Assembly: GCF_017592825.1 (NCBI RefSeq)
Contig: NZ_JAGFMD010000001.1
Location: 1,488,001 to 1,552,000, forward strand
Reading direction: 5' to 3'
Source of the DNA: Roseivirga sp. E12
GTDB taxonomy: Bacteria; Bacteroidota; Bacteroidia; Cytophagales; Cyclobacteriaceae
Length of the DNA stretch: 64,000 nucleotides
Shown: positions 1-8,475 of the stretch, one piece after another
Layout of the letters: every line of letters begins with the position of its first letter
How positions within the stretch are numbered: position 1 is the stretch's first letter
The notes under the pieces: model-generated
Databases searched by the model: none
What the model was told of the DNA's origin: nothing
Seen by the model: the letters and a program-made list of their open reading frames with translations, nothing else
Translations under genes and position numbers: made by a program

Positions 1-190
1 AAATGAGAATACCTGAAAGTATTTCCAGAACGCCAATAATGGTAGAAAACTCAGCACTGTATCCCCAGTTTTCAAAGCGTCTAACCATACCTTCAGAGGG
101 AGAAACCTTAGGATAGCCAGACCCAAGCATATACAAACCTGTTAGCATGCTTAGGATCCAGGCAACAATGTTTTTGACTTTAGAGCTCAT
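1..190 (-). CDS. DoxX-like small membrane protein, 3' end cut by window
   Basis: Reading the minus strand from an ATG at 190 gives an open frame that runs off the window edge: MSSKVKN, then a hydrophobic helix (about residues 8-25) ending in LYMLGSGYPK, then a loop and a second hydrophobic stretch (IIGVLEILSGIL). This N-terminus resembles DoxX-like membrane proteins of about 120-130 residues, which have four helices and mostly unknown roles in redox or membrane homeostasis. Only about 63 residues are visible, so the family call rests on the first two helices. It lies 165 bp upstream of the permease gene on the same strand, too far to assume co-transcription. Confidence 0.6.
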   Translation of the reverse strand, partial: MSSKVKNIVAWILSMLTGLYMLGSGYPKVSPSEGMVRRFENWGYSAEFSTIIGVLEILSGILI

Positions 191-354
191 AGTTTTTTTC
201 TACAAGCTATTGGATCACTAAGCCAAGATCAATCTCAAAATCTAATTATGTGGCGAAATTCAAGATTCGGGGGTGAATGATTAAAATCGGATTCGCCATA
301 CCCCAACTTGATTTACAAATAACACGAATGGCATATCGTTACATGGCAATTTAT

Positions 355-2742
355 CTACTCCTCTCTCAATGCCTCTACAGGATTTCTTATTGCCGCGCGA
401 TAGGTACGGTAACCGACCGTCAATCCAGCAACAAGAGCCATCATCAGTAATGCCACTATAAAGGTCAGAAGATTGATATTAGTATGGTAGGCAAAGCCAT
501 CAAGCCAACCTTCCATCACATAGTAAGCAACGGGGGCCGCAATGCAAAAGGCGATCAGCAAGAGCAGGCCAAAATCTCGAGACAATAGTAGCAGAATTCT
601 TCCAACAGAAGCCCCTAGTACTTTTCTTACCCCTACCTCCTTTATCCTATGCTGAACTCGGTGTGCAGCTAAACCATACAAGCCAAGGCAGGCAATTAGA
701 ATAGCCAAGCCAGTGAACCAATTGGCCAGTTCAGCAGTCTTAATCTCGCTTAGATAGGCTCGATCAAAGATGTCATCAAAGAAGTTGTATTCAAATGGGT
801 AAACAGAATTGAGCCCTGCATAAGCCTCCTCAATAGCGACAATAGTCTCGTTCATATCCGTTCCCTCAATTTTAATGGACACATTAAACTGCCCTGCCCT
901 GTGAAAAATTTGGACTGGCTCTATCTCAAGGTGTACTGAATGTGCATGAAAGTCTTTGAGTACACCCACCACAGTGCCGGTATCTCCAAACCACCGCATC
1001 ATCTGCTTACCAATAGGCTCTTCCCAACCCAATGCTTTTACTGCAGATTCGTTGATAAGCACGGCTTTTTCGTCTGTAGGAATGCTCAGATCAAAATTCC
1101 TTCCTTCTACAATTTCCAGACCATAGAGATCTACAAATTCATCATCCGCCACATTAGTATAAAGCACTACATCCTCTCCTTTCTTTTTCCCTACCCAGTT
1201 TACCGTGCCATTGGAACTAATATTGTTAGGTAATGAATTTGAAGAGGTCACATTCTTCACTCCAGGTATCTTCTTCAACTCTTCCTTGAAAACTTCTACC
1301 TTATTTCTGATACCCTCTCCTCTTTGACGAATGCCCATTACCAAAACCTGATCGCGCGTATAGCCCGTGTCTAAGTTTTGTATAAAGTTCAGTTGTTTAG
1401 TCAAGACTGAAGCGCCAAGAATTAGTGCGCAGGAGATAGCGAATTGAAAGACCACTAAAACGTTTCTAAATACAGTATTGCTCTTGGCTACACGGCCCTT
1501 TCCCTTCAAAGCTGAGATAGGTTTGAATCTAGACAGCATCATAGCAGGGTAAATACCAGATAATAACGTCATGCCAACACCGATCATAGCGATAAGTAAC
1601 CAGAACTGAGGCGCCATAAAGTCCATACTTATTTCCTTGTCAATGAAGACTGAAAAGGCAGGCAGAATCACCAAAAGTAGTAGTATTGAAAGCAGTATTG
1701 AAACAAAAACCAAAATCGTAGACTCAATCATAAAACGGATCATCAAGTCAGACCTCAGGGCACCAATGACTTTTCTAATACCAATTTCCTTCGTCATATT
1801 GATCGCCCTAGCCGTAGCCAAATTCACATAGTTGATACCCGCAATAATCAATATCATGAATGCGATTCCCATGTAGATATAAAGGGCCTGAGCATCGGCA
1901 TTTGGCGCAATATCAAAATTGACACCTTTGGTAAAGTGAACATCTGTCAATGCCTGCAGGTAGTAGATTGATTCTTGACCATCCTCATCGATAGGATCAT
2001 CGGCATACTTGGCTCTCATTTCTGGCAACCTTGCTTCTAAGGCAGCTGCATTGCTACCTTCAGCCAATAATACAAATGCATGGAAATTACTGTTGTTCCA
2101 GTTGTCCATTCTTCGATTAACTGCCGTGAGAATTCCCTCTAAATTGATGGCAATATCTATAACGAAGTGAGAGTTTTTCGGCATATCCTTGAAAACCCCT
2201 GAGATTTGAAGTGGATATTCATCCCTAAACCTAATCGTCTCTCCCACTACATCTGTTCTACCAAAGTATTTCATGGCAATCGTTTCAGAAATTGCCGCAT
2301 CCTTTAAACCAATCAGAATACTCTCTTTATCCCCTTGGGTTATCTCAAAATCCAACATTTTGAAAACTGTAGGATCCACAGCATGGATGGATGGCTCTAA
2401 GTAAACCTCACCTTCTGCCCGAATTACAGTATTTCCGTAAGAATCTATTCTAAAAAACTCCTCTACCTGGGGATAGTCATCTTTCATAGCTGGAGCCAAA
2501 GGGGTAGGCACTACGGCATACTTGTTTGACCCTTTGTAAAAATTACCATTGTCCTCTTTATAGACTCGATAAATCCTTTCCGCTTTTGAATGATACTTAT
2601 CATAACTGAACTCCTGCTGAGTATACAGGGTGATAAGTATGAAAACTATTAGGCCTGAGGTTAGCCCTAAAAGGTTAAGAATTGCATAAGACTTACTCTT
2701 GATGAGGGACCTGAAAATGGTTCTAATGTTGTTGGCTAGCAT
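355..2742 (-). CDS. FtsX/MacB-type ABC transporter permease (orphan)
   Basis: A 795-residue inner-membrane protein with the duplicated layout of the large Bacteroidota FtsX/MacB-like permeases: helix at about 18-40, a periplasmic MacB-like core domain (about 45-270), an FtsX three-helix block (about 285-405), a second helix and core domain (about 425-670), and a second FtsX block (about 680-790). Visible family motifs are EIGIRKVIGA in the first block, EVGVRKVLGAS in the second, and the C-terminal NPVEALREE. Such proteins normally work with a separate LolD/MacB-type ATPase to move lipids, lipoproteins or peptides, or to drive a periplasmic process mechanically. No ATPase gene lies nearby, and there is no N-terminal prefix domain. 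Substrate unknown. Confidence 0.9.
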   Translation of the reverse strand: MLANNIRTIFRSLIKSKSYAILNLLGLTSGLIVFILITLYTQQEFSYDKYHSKAERIYRVYKEDNGNFYKGSNKYAVVPTPLAPAMKDDYPQVEEFFRIDSYGNTVIRAEGEVYLEPSIHAVDPTVFKMLDFEITQGDKESILIGLKDAAISETIAMKYFGRTDVVGETIRFRDEYPLQISGVFKDMPKNSHFVIDIAINLEGILTAVNRRMDNWNNSNFHAFVLLAEGSNAAALEARLPEMRAKYADDPIDEDGQESIYYLQALTDVHFTKGVNFDIAPNADAQALYIYMGIAFMILIIAGINYVNLATARAINMTKEIGIRKVIGALRSDLMIRFMIESTILVFVSILLSILLLLVILPAFSVFIDKEISMDFMAPQFWLLIAMIGVGMTLLSGIYPAMMLSRFKPISALKGKGRVAKSNTVFRNVLVVFQFAISCALILGASVLTKQLNFIQNLDTGYTRDQVLVMGIRQRGEGIRNKVEVFKEELKKIPGVKNVTSSNSLPNNISSNGTVNWVGKKKGEDVVLYTNVADDEFVDLYGLEIVEGRNFDLSIPTDEKAVLINESAVKALGWEEPIGKQMMRWFGDTGTVVGVLKDFHAHSVHLEIEPVQIFHRAGQFNVSIKIEGTDMNETIVAIEEAYAGLNSVYPFEYNFFDDIFDRAYLSEIKTAELANWFTGLAILIACLGLYGLAAHRVQHRIKEVGVRKVLGASVGRILLLLSRDFGLLLLIAFCIAAPVAYYVMEGWLDGFAYHTNINLLTFIVALLMMALVAGLTVGYRTYRAAIRNPVEALREE

Positions 2743-2824
2743 GGAAGGTTGAGTTTTTGATGCTTAAAAGACACTTACTTTTAAAGACGGTTGCATCAAA
2801 ACTTCATTACACTTCTGCCATGTA

Positions 2825-3739
2825 TCAGCGTTTGAAATCCCCCCTAAGAAATCTGACAGCTTTGGAGACAATGTCTATTGCTCCTCCTACTTCCTTGAGT
2901 AGACTTTGATAGCTTTCGGCCAATTCGATGGCTTCATTTCTCAAGCACTGTCTGTATTCATAATTCAGCCTTTCGATCAAAGCCTTTCGTTCTGCTTTAG
3001 TTTTGCAGAGGTGAAATGCCTTTTGACAGACTTTTAAGGCAGAGGCCAATTGTTCATTTTGGGAGTGTCGATAGCGGTTGGCAGACATGCTTGTCTGAAG
3101 TTTTCGCTTTTGCATATGCACCTCATCAATGTAGGCGTAGTGCCAATAGCGAGAAGATCTTACCCAAAAATCAAAGTCCTCATAAGCAAGAGATTCATCA
3201 TAGCCACCAAGGCGATCAAAGACTTCTTTCTTTATGATCATTGTCGGTGTACAAATGAAATAGCGCCTCAAAACATTTTCAAAAATGTCGCCCTGAGCAA
3301 ATTCAGTTACCAGACCCTTGGCCAAAAGAGGTTCCTTATGATTCCCTATCGATTGGGAAGACTCATCAATGTAATCAGCATTTGAGTAAACAACTCCGGT
3401 TTTGTTCGGCTCTTGGATAAAACGATCGACCCCAGATTTCACAAAGTCTGGAAGCATAACGTCATCCAAAGCAAAATCTACAATAAAGTCTCCTTTCGCG
3501 TAAGCCAGTCCCTCATTGAAAGTCTTTGTATAACCAATGTTGCTTTCATGAGCGATAAACCGAATAGCATTATCCCCTAAAGTCGACTTTATCTCTTCTT
3601 GGCTATTGTCTGAACTTCCGTCATCCAGGACGATTATCTCGATACTCTCATAGCGCTGTGCTAACACAGACTTCAAAGCCTCTTGGATATAGGGCCCATG
3701 ATTGTACGATATGCAGATAATACTAACTAAGGGTTCCAT
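2825..3739 (-). CDS. Glycosyltransferase family 2
   Basis: A 304-residue GT-A fold transferase. The N-terminus (VSIICISYNHGPYI) opens the nucleotide-sugar binding fold; DDGSSD at about 39-44 and a DD pair in FALDDVM at about 92 fit nucleotide and metal binding; an acidic YEDFDFW motif near residue 186 fits the usual catalytic-base region. It should transfer one sugar from a nucleotide donor to a lipid-linked or surface glycan at the cytoplasmic face. The start overlaps the flippase end by 13 bp, so it is the last gene of the surface-sugar operon. Donor and acceptor cannot be read from sequence. Confidence 0.88.
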   Translation of the reverse strand: MEPLVSIICISYNHGPYIQEALKSVLAQRYESIEIIVLDDGSSDNSQEEIKSTLGDNAIRFIAHESNIGYTKTFNEGLAYAKGDFIVDFALDDVMLPDFVKSGVDRFIQEPNKTGVVYSNADYIDESSQSIGNHKEPLLAKGLVTEFAQGDIFENVLRRYFICTPTMIIKKEVFDRLGGYDESLAYEDFDFWVRSSRYWHYAYIDEVHMQKRKLQTSMSANRYRHSQNEQLASALKVCQKAFHLCKTKAERKALIERLNYEYRQCLRNEAIELAESYQSLLKEVGGAIDIVSKAVRFLRGDFKR

Positions 3740-4992
3740 CTGAAAAGCATTCGTCTATTGAACAACACAAGAATTAAGAAGAAACCGATATGACGCCACA
3801 TATAAGCAATGGTGAGCGCCTCCAGATCAAAGCGATCGATTAACAAAGTAATAAGACCTAGGTATATAGCTGCTGAGACTATTTGAGCACCAATATATTT
3901 CATGGTCTGAACTCGCGCGCTGAGCAAATAAGCTAGCAAGTATGAAATGATGGCAAAAAAGTCTCCAATGACTTGATAGCGCACTAGGTATGCTGCTTTC
4001 TCAAAACCGTTAGCAAAGAAGAGTTTAAGGATGAATTCCTTATTGAAATAGTAAACGCTTAGGCAAATCAAGGATACAAAAGCTACAAAACCCATCACCT
4101 TCAAGACGTATTGTTTTAGCTCAAGCGGCTTATGTATGAGCGATGCCATTTTAGGATAGTAGACTACTCCGACCGTTCCGGTGAAGACCAACATATAACT
4201 GGTAGACATTTTTACTACGGACTGCCAAAGGCCAGTCCTGTCAAGCCCATAGAGTTCAATTACATAGTTACGAACTCCAAAATCCAATAGGCGCCCCAAA
4301 GCGATAGCACTAATGGCCATGGCAATGAATTTCCAGATCTTCTTGATTGACTTAACATCTGGCCAGCCAACACCCAAATGGATGGATTTTCTGCGATATA
4401 TCAGATATACCAGCGCACTGAAAAACATAAGACCATATCCAATAACGAAGCTGAGTAAGGCCTGATCTAACGTGCCATAAGTGACACCGAAATAGACTAT
4501 AGCTACCAGCATGATAAGGCCTGACACATTAATTAGTGCATAGGCCTTCACCCTTCTTAAGGCAAGTATGACGGAGTTGAGATAACCCGATAGCAGCATC
4601 AGAATAACCGCGGGAATAAAGATCAACAAGAACTGTTGGGGTGTATACTCATTGATAAATCGGTCAAAAAAGTAGCTTCGATAACGGAAGTACAATACAG
4701 CTAATGTGGTCGCAAATATGACTGCCGTTACCCATATTCCCGTTTTAAAAAGCCGAAGTCTTTGCGTCTCATCAGTCTCTGGGTCTGACCAGTATTTCAT
4801 GATGCTTCTGTTCACTCCTTCGCTAGGAAGCTGAGTAAACAGGGCTGTCAAGTTTTGGAAGTGAGATAGTAAGGTGATCCCCGGTGTGCCTAAGAAAATG
4901 GCAAAGAGCTTATTGATAGTCAGTCCACCAAGTGCTCTGAAGGCTACTGCGGTAAATGACCAGGAAGAACTTCTAAAAAACTCCTTTTTCAA
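3727..4992 (-). CDS. WzxE-like O-antigen/lipid-linked sugar flippase
   Basis: A 421-residue polytopic membrane protein with about 12 hydrophobic segments. The N-terminus has the pattern ALGGLTINKLFAIFLGTPG, typical of WzxE-type O-antigen translocases of the MOP superfamily, which flip undecaprenyl-linked oligosaccharides from cytoplasm to periplasm. It overlaps the upstream acyltransferase by 4 bp (ATGA type) and the downstream glycosyltransferase by 13 bp, so the three are almost certainly translated together. Having an FdtA-type cupin in the same operon suggests the flipped unit carries a TDP-derived amino-deoxy sugar, as in enterobacterial common antigen-like clusters. That link is inference. 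Confidence 0.85.
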   Translation of the reverse strand: MKKEFFRSSSWSFTAVAFRALGGLTINKLFAIFLGTPGITLLSHFQNLTALFTQLPSEGVNRSIMKYWSDPETDETQRLRLFKTGIWVTAVIFATTLAVLYFRYRSYFFDRFINEYTPQQFLLIFIPAVILMLLSGYLNSVILALRRVKAYALINVSGLIMLVAIVYFGVTYGTLDQALLSFVIGYGLMFFSALVYLIYRRKSIHLGVGWPDVKSIKKIWKFIAMAISAIALGRLLDFGVRNYVIELYGLDRTGLWQSVVKMSTSYMLVFTGTVGVVYYPKMASLIHKPLELKQYVLKVMGFVAFVSLICLSVYYFNKEFILKLFFANGFEKAAYLVRYQVIGDFFAIISYLLAYLLSARVQTMKYIGAQIVSAAIYLGLITLLIDRFDLEALTIAYMWRHIGFFLILVLFNRRMLFRWNP

Positions 4993-5945
4993 TTGCTCAC
5001 GGTTTTATGGTTAAGTTTTTTCTCCCAGCTCACAGCTTCTGATGTCTTCCCTCCTAAATGCTCTTTGAAATTGGCCAATGATTCCTTCATCTTCATATCC
5101 ACATAAGAAGTCCCCAAATCAAGCACTCTAATAGAGTTATCCTGACACCATTTGTATAGGTTATTTACTAGAAATACCATGGGACTATATTTTCTATAGT
5201 GTCGAAATTCGACATCACTCGCGGGCATAAAATGATAAACAGCTTCATCATTCACCACTACTACTACTGTGGCGGCCAACATGAAATCATCCATATAGAC
5301 GCCAAAGACACGGTACATTTTAGGGTTGAGTGAATTGGTATTTTCGAGATCAGCCCATGACATGGAAGGTGGTTTGTAGTCTAACTCTCTGAACCTGTTG
5401 ATCCATTGGAAGACCTTCTTTTTATCTCTTTTGACCTCTTTAAATGTAGCTCCTCCATCAACACACTTTTTATTCTTGCGTTGCTCCATTTTATGCATCC
5501 GGTCCAGGAGGTCCGATTCATCAACAGCAATAGTATGGAAGACTCGTTCTTGAATACTTTGGTATTCGCAATCGATTAAAGCAGAGGCAATCTTAGACTG
5601 ACTAAAGTAAGTATCTGGTGCCTGGTGAATTCTGACACGATTAATTTTCATTGTTACCAAAGCCTGCTCGACATTCAGGAGAAAAGCCGTAATGTCTTCT
5701 TCAGAAAGGGCTTCAGATACTTCTAAGCCACCGAAAGGAAGTTTATGCGGGCTATAAGCGATATCGTCAACAATGGAGAAGGCGACATGGGCATGGGCTT
5801 CGTCCGCTTGATCATCTATCCAATAGAAATGTACCTTATCAAAATCATTATTCGTGTTCAGAAATGCCGGATCGTTATAAGCATAGGAGATATAAGAGAC
5901 CTTAGTCTTTGAACTCAATACATCATATAGCCTATAGTTCGACAT
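4989..5945 (-). CDS. FemAB/GNAT-like acyltransferase of sugar cluster
   Basis: A 318-residue soluble protein resembling the double-GNAT FemAB-like proteins common in polysaccharide loci. The C-terminal half holds the acetyltransferase-like core: AATVVVVVNDEAVYHFMPAS (about 230-249) as central strands, then the region ending VLDLGTSYVDMKMKESL (about 280), a FemAB-like signature before a final KEHLGG. Likely role: acyl or aminoacyl modification of a sugar or lipid-linked precursor. It starts directly after the FdtA-type gene with no gap and overlaps the flippase by 4 bp. In related gammaproteobacterial clusters this slot is filled by a sugar N-acyltransferase, which fits. The exact donor is not predictable. 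Confidence 0.7.
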   Translation of the reverse strand: MSNYRLYDVLSSKTKVSYISYAYNDPAFLNTNNDFDKVHFYWIDDQADEAHAHVAFSIVDDIAYSPHKLPFGGLEVSEALSEEDITAFLLNVEQALVTMKINRVRIHQAPDTYFSQSKIASALIDCEYQSIQERVFHTIAVDESDLLDRMHKMEQRKNKKCVDGGATFKEVKRDKKKVFQWINRFRELDYKPPSMSWADLENTNSLNPKMYRVFGVYMDDFMLAATVVVVVNDEAVYHFMPASDVEFRHYRKYSPMVFLVNNLYKWCQDNSIRVLDLGTSYVDMKMKESLANFKEHLGGKTSEAVSWEKKLNHKTVSN

Positions 5946-6332
5946 CTAAAAATCTGTTCGGTTCCTGATATAATCGTCCTCTGAAAATTCGTCTGAGGCC
6001 AAGCCTAGTAGCATTGCCTTTCCTTTAAACAACATCTTACCCCACCACAGTGGTGGAATGTAGAGCCCAGCATTTGGCTGATCCAAAGTATAAGACAAGC
6101 GCTCCCCGGCCTGCGACTCGAGTACTACTTCTATGGTGCCTTGAATACAGATTATCACCTGTTCGCCTGTCTTATGTGCATGACCACCTCGTACCTGTTG
6201 CTCTGGCACTTCACTAAGCCAATAGACTCTTTTCACCTCGAATGGCACATCTTTCAATTCTTCGAGAAACGAGAGGTTACCCCTACGATCTGCGATTTGA
6301 GTGAATGAATAAAGCTCTGGTCTTTTTGCCAT
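5946..6332 (-). CDS. FdtA/WxcM-like cupin (TDP-4-oxo-6-deoxyhexose 3,4-ketoisomerase family)
   Basis: A 128-residue single cupin. The opening IADRRGNLSFLEE, the RGGHAHK motif with His51 and His53, and the IPPLWWGKM segment are characteristic of the FdtA/QdtA/WxcM family. Members convert TDP-4-oxo-6-deoxyglucose to the 3-oxo isomer on the way to 3-amino-3,6-dideoxy sugars (Fuc3NAc, Qui3NAc) of surface glycans. Length is close to that of stand-alone family members. It sits 3 bp after the ATPase gene and directly before the FemAB-like gene. The PLP aminotransferase that normally follows (FdtB/QdtB type) is absent here, so either it is encoded elsewhere or the cupin has another role. Confidence 0.82.
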   Translation of the reverse strand: MAKRPELYSFTQIADRRGNLSFLEELKDVPFEVKRVYWLSEVPEQQVRGGHAHKTGEQVIICIQGTIEVVLESQAGERLSYTLDQPNAGLYIPPLWWGKMLFKGKAMLLGLASDEFSEDDYIRNRTDF

Positions 6333-6335
6333 TTG

Positions 6336-7451
6336 CTAAAAATTGAATTTTAAATAATGCCCCAAAAACACATCATACAGTCGGTAGAAATCTCCATCCT
6401 TTATGATGATCTGCTTCTCTTCGAGTGCTTTTACTGCCCTTCTCATACTACTAGAATTAGTGAAATTCGCCAACCTCAAAAATTCAGAACCCGTTGGTGA
6501 GGTCACCTTACCCGCCTTGGCAAAGGCTTTAGTCACCACAAATTGTTGAGGTGTTATACGCTGGGGCAACTCGGCATAGAACACTCCTTTTTCTTCTATA
6601 AATGGGTAATACACCTGTTCAAACTCTTGCCAGGTCGATGGCACTTTGGACAAGCCAAACAAATAGTTAAAAATTGCCTGCACATAATATGTATGCAGAT
6701 ATGCATAGTCTAAGATGTTCTCAACCAAAGTTTCGTTGATTGGCTTCTTACCTTTTTTAAAATGGTTTACGATGAACTTCTGATACTCCTGCTTCGGGAT
6801 AGACCCTAGTTGCATCATACGCGTGCTTTGGTAAAACGGCCTACTATGCGTATTGAATATCTCATTAATCAGGTGATACTCACTTCCACTATAGATGAAA
6901 CGAACGTTCTGACTGTTTTGCGTTAGCTTTCTTAAGGTTGCCTCGATTGGCATTTTGGCCGAATCGTACTTCTTGATTTCTTGAAACTCATCGATAGCCA
7001 AAACAACAGGTCTATCTTGATTATCTAAGAAAGCGATTACCTCTTCCAAACTTTTAAAGATGCTATGCTGATCGTTATAGATCACATCGATAGAAGGCCT
7101 ACCATCCAAACCGATGGTAAAGGATGTACCGATAGATTTGATAAACTCTTGTAGACGCTGGCCAATCCCTCTTTTTGAAAAAATGTTGCTTTTGACAATG
7201 CCATTAGACAGTTCTCTAAGGAAATCAGAGACTGAGCTTGTTCCCCAGATATCAGCATAAATAAAGTAGAATTCCTTTCCTACCTGACCCTCCACATGCT
7301 TTAGCAATGCTGACTTACCCAATCTGCGGTAAGCATGAATAGTTAGGTCTTGCCGATTGCGAATGGCGGTAATGATCTTTTCCGTCTCCTCCTCCCTATC
7401 ACAGAAGTAGGCAGCACTTAGATAGCCTTTGATCAGAAACGGATTTGTCAT
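6336..7451 (-). CDS. STAND/archaeal-type ATPase with C-terminal winged helix
   Basis: A 371-residue P-loop ATPase of the type often called archaeal-like ATPase. The Walker A region is AYRRLGKSALLKH (about 40-52), with the RR-x-GKS form usual in this family; Walker B is PVVLAIDEFQEI (about 148-159); a sensor-like FIYSGSEYHL follows near 205. The C-terminal 100 residues contain a winged-helix-like region (TSPTGSEFLRLANFTNSSSMRRAVKALEEKQII) that could bind DNA or a partner. Family members lack a general known function; some relate to defence or regulation. The start codon is 7 nt after a TAnnTTTG box, so the mRNA may be leaderless, and a four-unit repeat array covers the promoter. The sugar cluster follows only 3 bp downstream. 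Confidence 0.8.
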   Translation of the reverse strand: MTNPFLIKGYLSAAYFCDREEETEKIITAIRNRQDLTIHAYRRLGKSALLKHVEGQVGKEFYFIYADIWGTSSVSDFLRELSNGIVKSNIFSKRGIGQRLQEFIKSIGTSFTIGLDGRPSIDVIYNDQHSIFKSLEEVIAFLDNQDRPVVLAIDEFQEIKKYDSAKMPIEATLRKLTQNSQNVRFIYSGSEYHLINEIFNTHSRPFYQSTRMMQLGSIPKQEYQKFIVNHFKKGKKPINETLVENILDYAYLHTYYVQAIFNYLFGLSKVPSTWQEFEQVYYPFIEEKGVFYAELPQRITPQQFVVTKAFAKAGKVTSPTGSEFLRLANFTNSSSMRRAVKALEEKQIIIKDGDFYRLYDVFLGHYLKFNF

Positions 7452-7458
7452 GCAATAC

Positions 7459-7489
7459 CAAAATTAAGTATACAGGCTGTAATTTACAA
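7459..7489 (-). promoter_or_regulatory. Promoter of the STAND-like ATPase operon
   Basis: On the minus strand the box TAATTTTG (7466-7459) matches the Bacteroidota -7 consensus TAnnTTTG, with a TTG (7489-7487) 20 bp upstream as the -33 element. The last G of the box is 7 nt from the ATG at 7451, so transcription should begin at or just before the start codon. Repeat units 1 and 2 of the TACA-N3-TGTA array occupy the spacer and the -33 element. Confidence 0.6.
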
Positions 7490-7526
7490 GTTGTAATATA
7501 CATTATGTATTATACAAGTTGTAATA
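7471..7526. repeat. Four tandem 14-bp TACA-N3-TGTA units (candidate operator array)
   Basis: Four contiguous 14-bp units with no gaps: TACAGGCTGTAATT (7471), TACAAGTTGTAATA (7485), TACATTATGTATTA (7499) and TACAAGTTGTAATA (7513). Every unit has TACA at positions 1-4 and TGTA at positions 8-11, a small dyad with a 3-nt centre, followed by an A/T-rich trinucleotide. Units 2 and 4 are identical. The array lies between divergent genes, on top of the ATPase promoter and 50 bp before the GTG of the EamA gene. BlaI/MecI-family operators also use TACA/TGTA half-sites with a different centre, so a regulator of that kind is possible; the binder is unknown. Confidence 0.75.
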
Positions 7527-7576
7527 TTTTGTATCAACAATGAAGTGCGTCATTCTTTTGATTAATTTCACGCACT

Positions 7577-8473
7577 GTGTTTTACCTGCTCCTCACCATA
7601 CTTGCCAACGTAGCCATTTTCATGGCATTCAGGTCATTTAGCAAGTTCTCCATTAAGACCTTCCCTGCCATTATTACCAATTATGGTGTATGCGTAATCA
7701 CCGGAACCCTTTATACCGGATTTAACCACGTTACCAACGAGCTTGATACCTCATCTAATTGGTTTTACATGGCGATCGGATTAGGGATAGTATTTGTCAG
7801 CACTTTCTATCTAATGGCCCGAACCACCCAACTCAGGGGAGTTTCTGTGGCTTCGGTCGCAAGTAAAATGAGCTTGGCCATACCTGTCGTTTTCAGCCTT
7901 TTTATCCTTAAACTTGGCACAAATGACCTTGACATTTGGAACTACGTAGGTATTGCTCTCGCATTCGTTGCGATTCTACTGGTAAGTCGAAAGAAATCAA
8001 GTATCCACTCCAAGAAACAAGCGCTAACACTGAGTTATATTGCCTTACCCTTAGCCGTATTCTTTTTAGGGGGAATTATCGATACCTCCCTAAACTATGC
8101 TAATCATCACTTTGTCACAGCCTCTACTGAGTCTGTATTCCCAATTTTCATCTTTGGCTTCGCCTTTATCATCGGTTTAACTGTAGCATTAATTCAGGGT
8201 GTAAAATTTAGGCGGAAGGATATTCTAGGGGGTATTTATCTTGGCGTACCGAACTATTTTTCGATTTACTTTCAGCTGAAAGCACTCAGCGCCTTCGATA
8301 ATAATGGTGCCATCCTGTACCCTTCTTTAAACATTGGCATTATCATCGTTTCAACCCTCGCGGCAGTCGTTCTATTCAGAGAGAAACTCAGCAAGGCCAA
8401 CTGGCTTGGGGTTGGCCTAGCCATAATTGTCATTCTTCTGCTGAGCCATCAGGAAATACTGAAGGCCATCTAA
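7577..8473 (+). CDS. EamA/DMT-superfamily transporter
   Basis: A 298-residue membrane protein with about ten hydrophobic segments in two similar halves, the usual layout of drug/metabolite transporters of the EamA group. The second half ends with GVGLAIIVILLLS, the typical last helix. The GTG at 7577 is taken as start because it gives a complete first helix (VFYLLLTILANVAIFMAF); the first ATG at 7622 would cut that helix. The substrate is not predictable. It heads a plus-strand run of four genes: the next gene begins 3 bp downstream. The tandem operator array lies upstream. Confidence 0.8.
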   Translation: MFYLLLTILANVAIFMAFRSFSKFSIKTFPAIITNYGVCVITGTLYTGFNHVTNELDTSSNWFYMAIGLGIVFVSTFYLMARTTQLRGVSVASVASKMSLAIPVVFSLFILKLGTNDLDIWNYVGIALAFVAILLVSRKKSSIHSKKQALTLSYIALPLAVFFLGGIIDTSLNYANHHFVTASTESVFPIFIFGFAFIIGLTVALIQGVKFRRKDILGGIYLGVPNYFSIYFQLKALSAFDNNGAILYPSLNIGIIIVSTLAAVVLFREKLSKANWLGVGLAIIVILLLSHQEILKAI

Positions 8474-8475
8474 AT

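Noticed and set aside
252-297. TGGCGAA/TTCGCCA inverted repeat between the DoxX-like and permease genes
   Set aside because: Only 7 bp with a long loop and no T tract; too weak to call a terminator.
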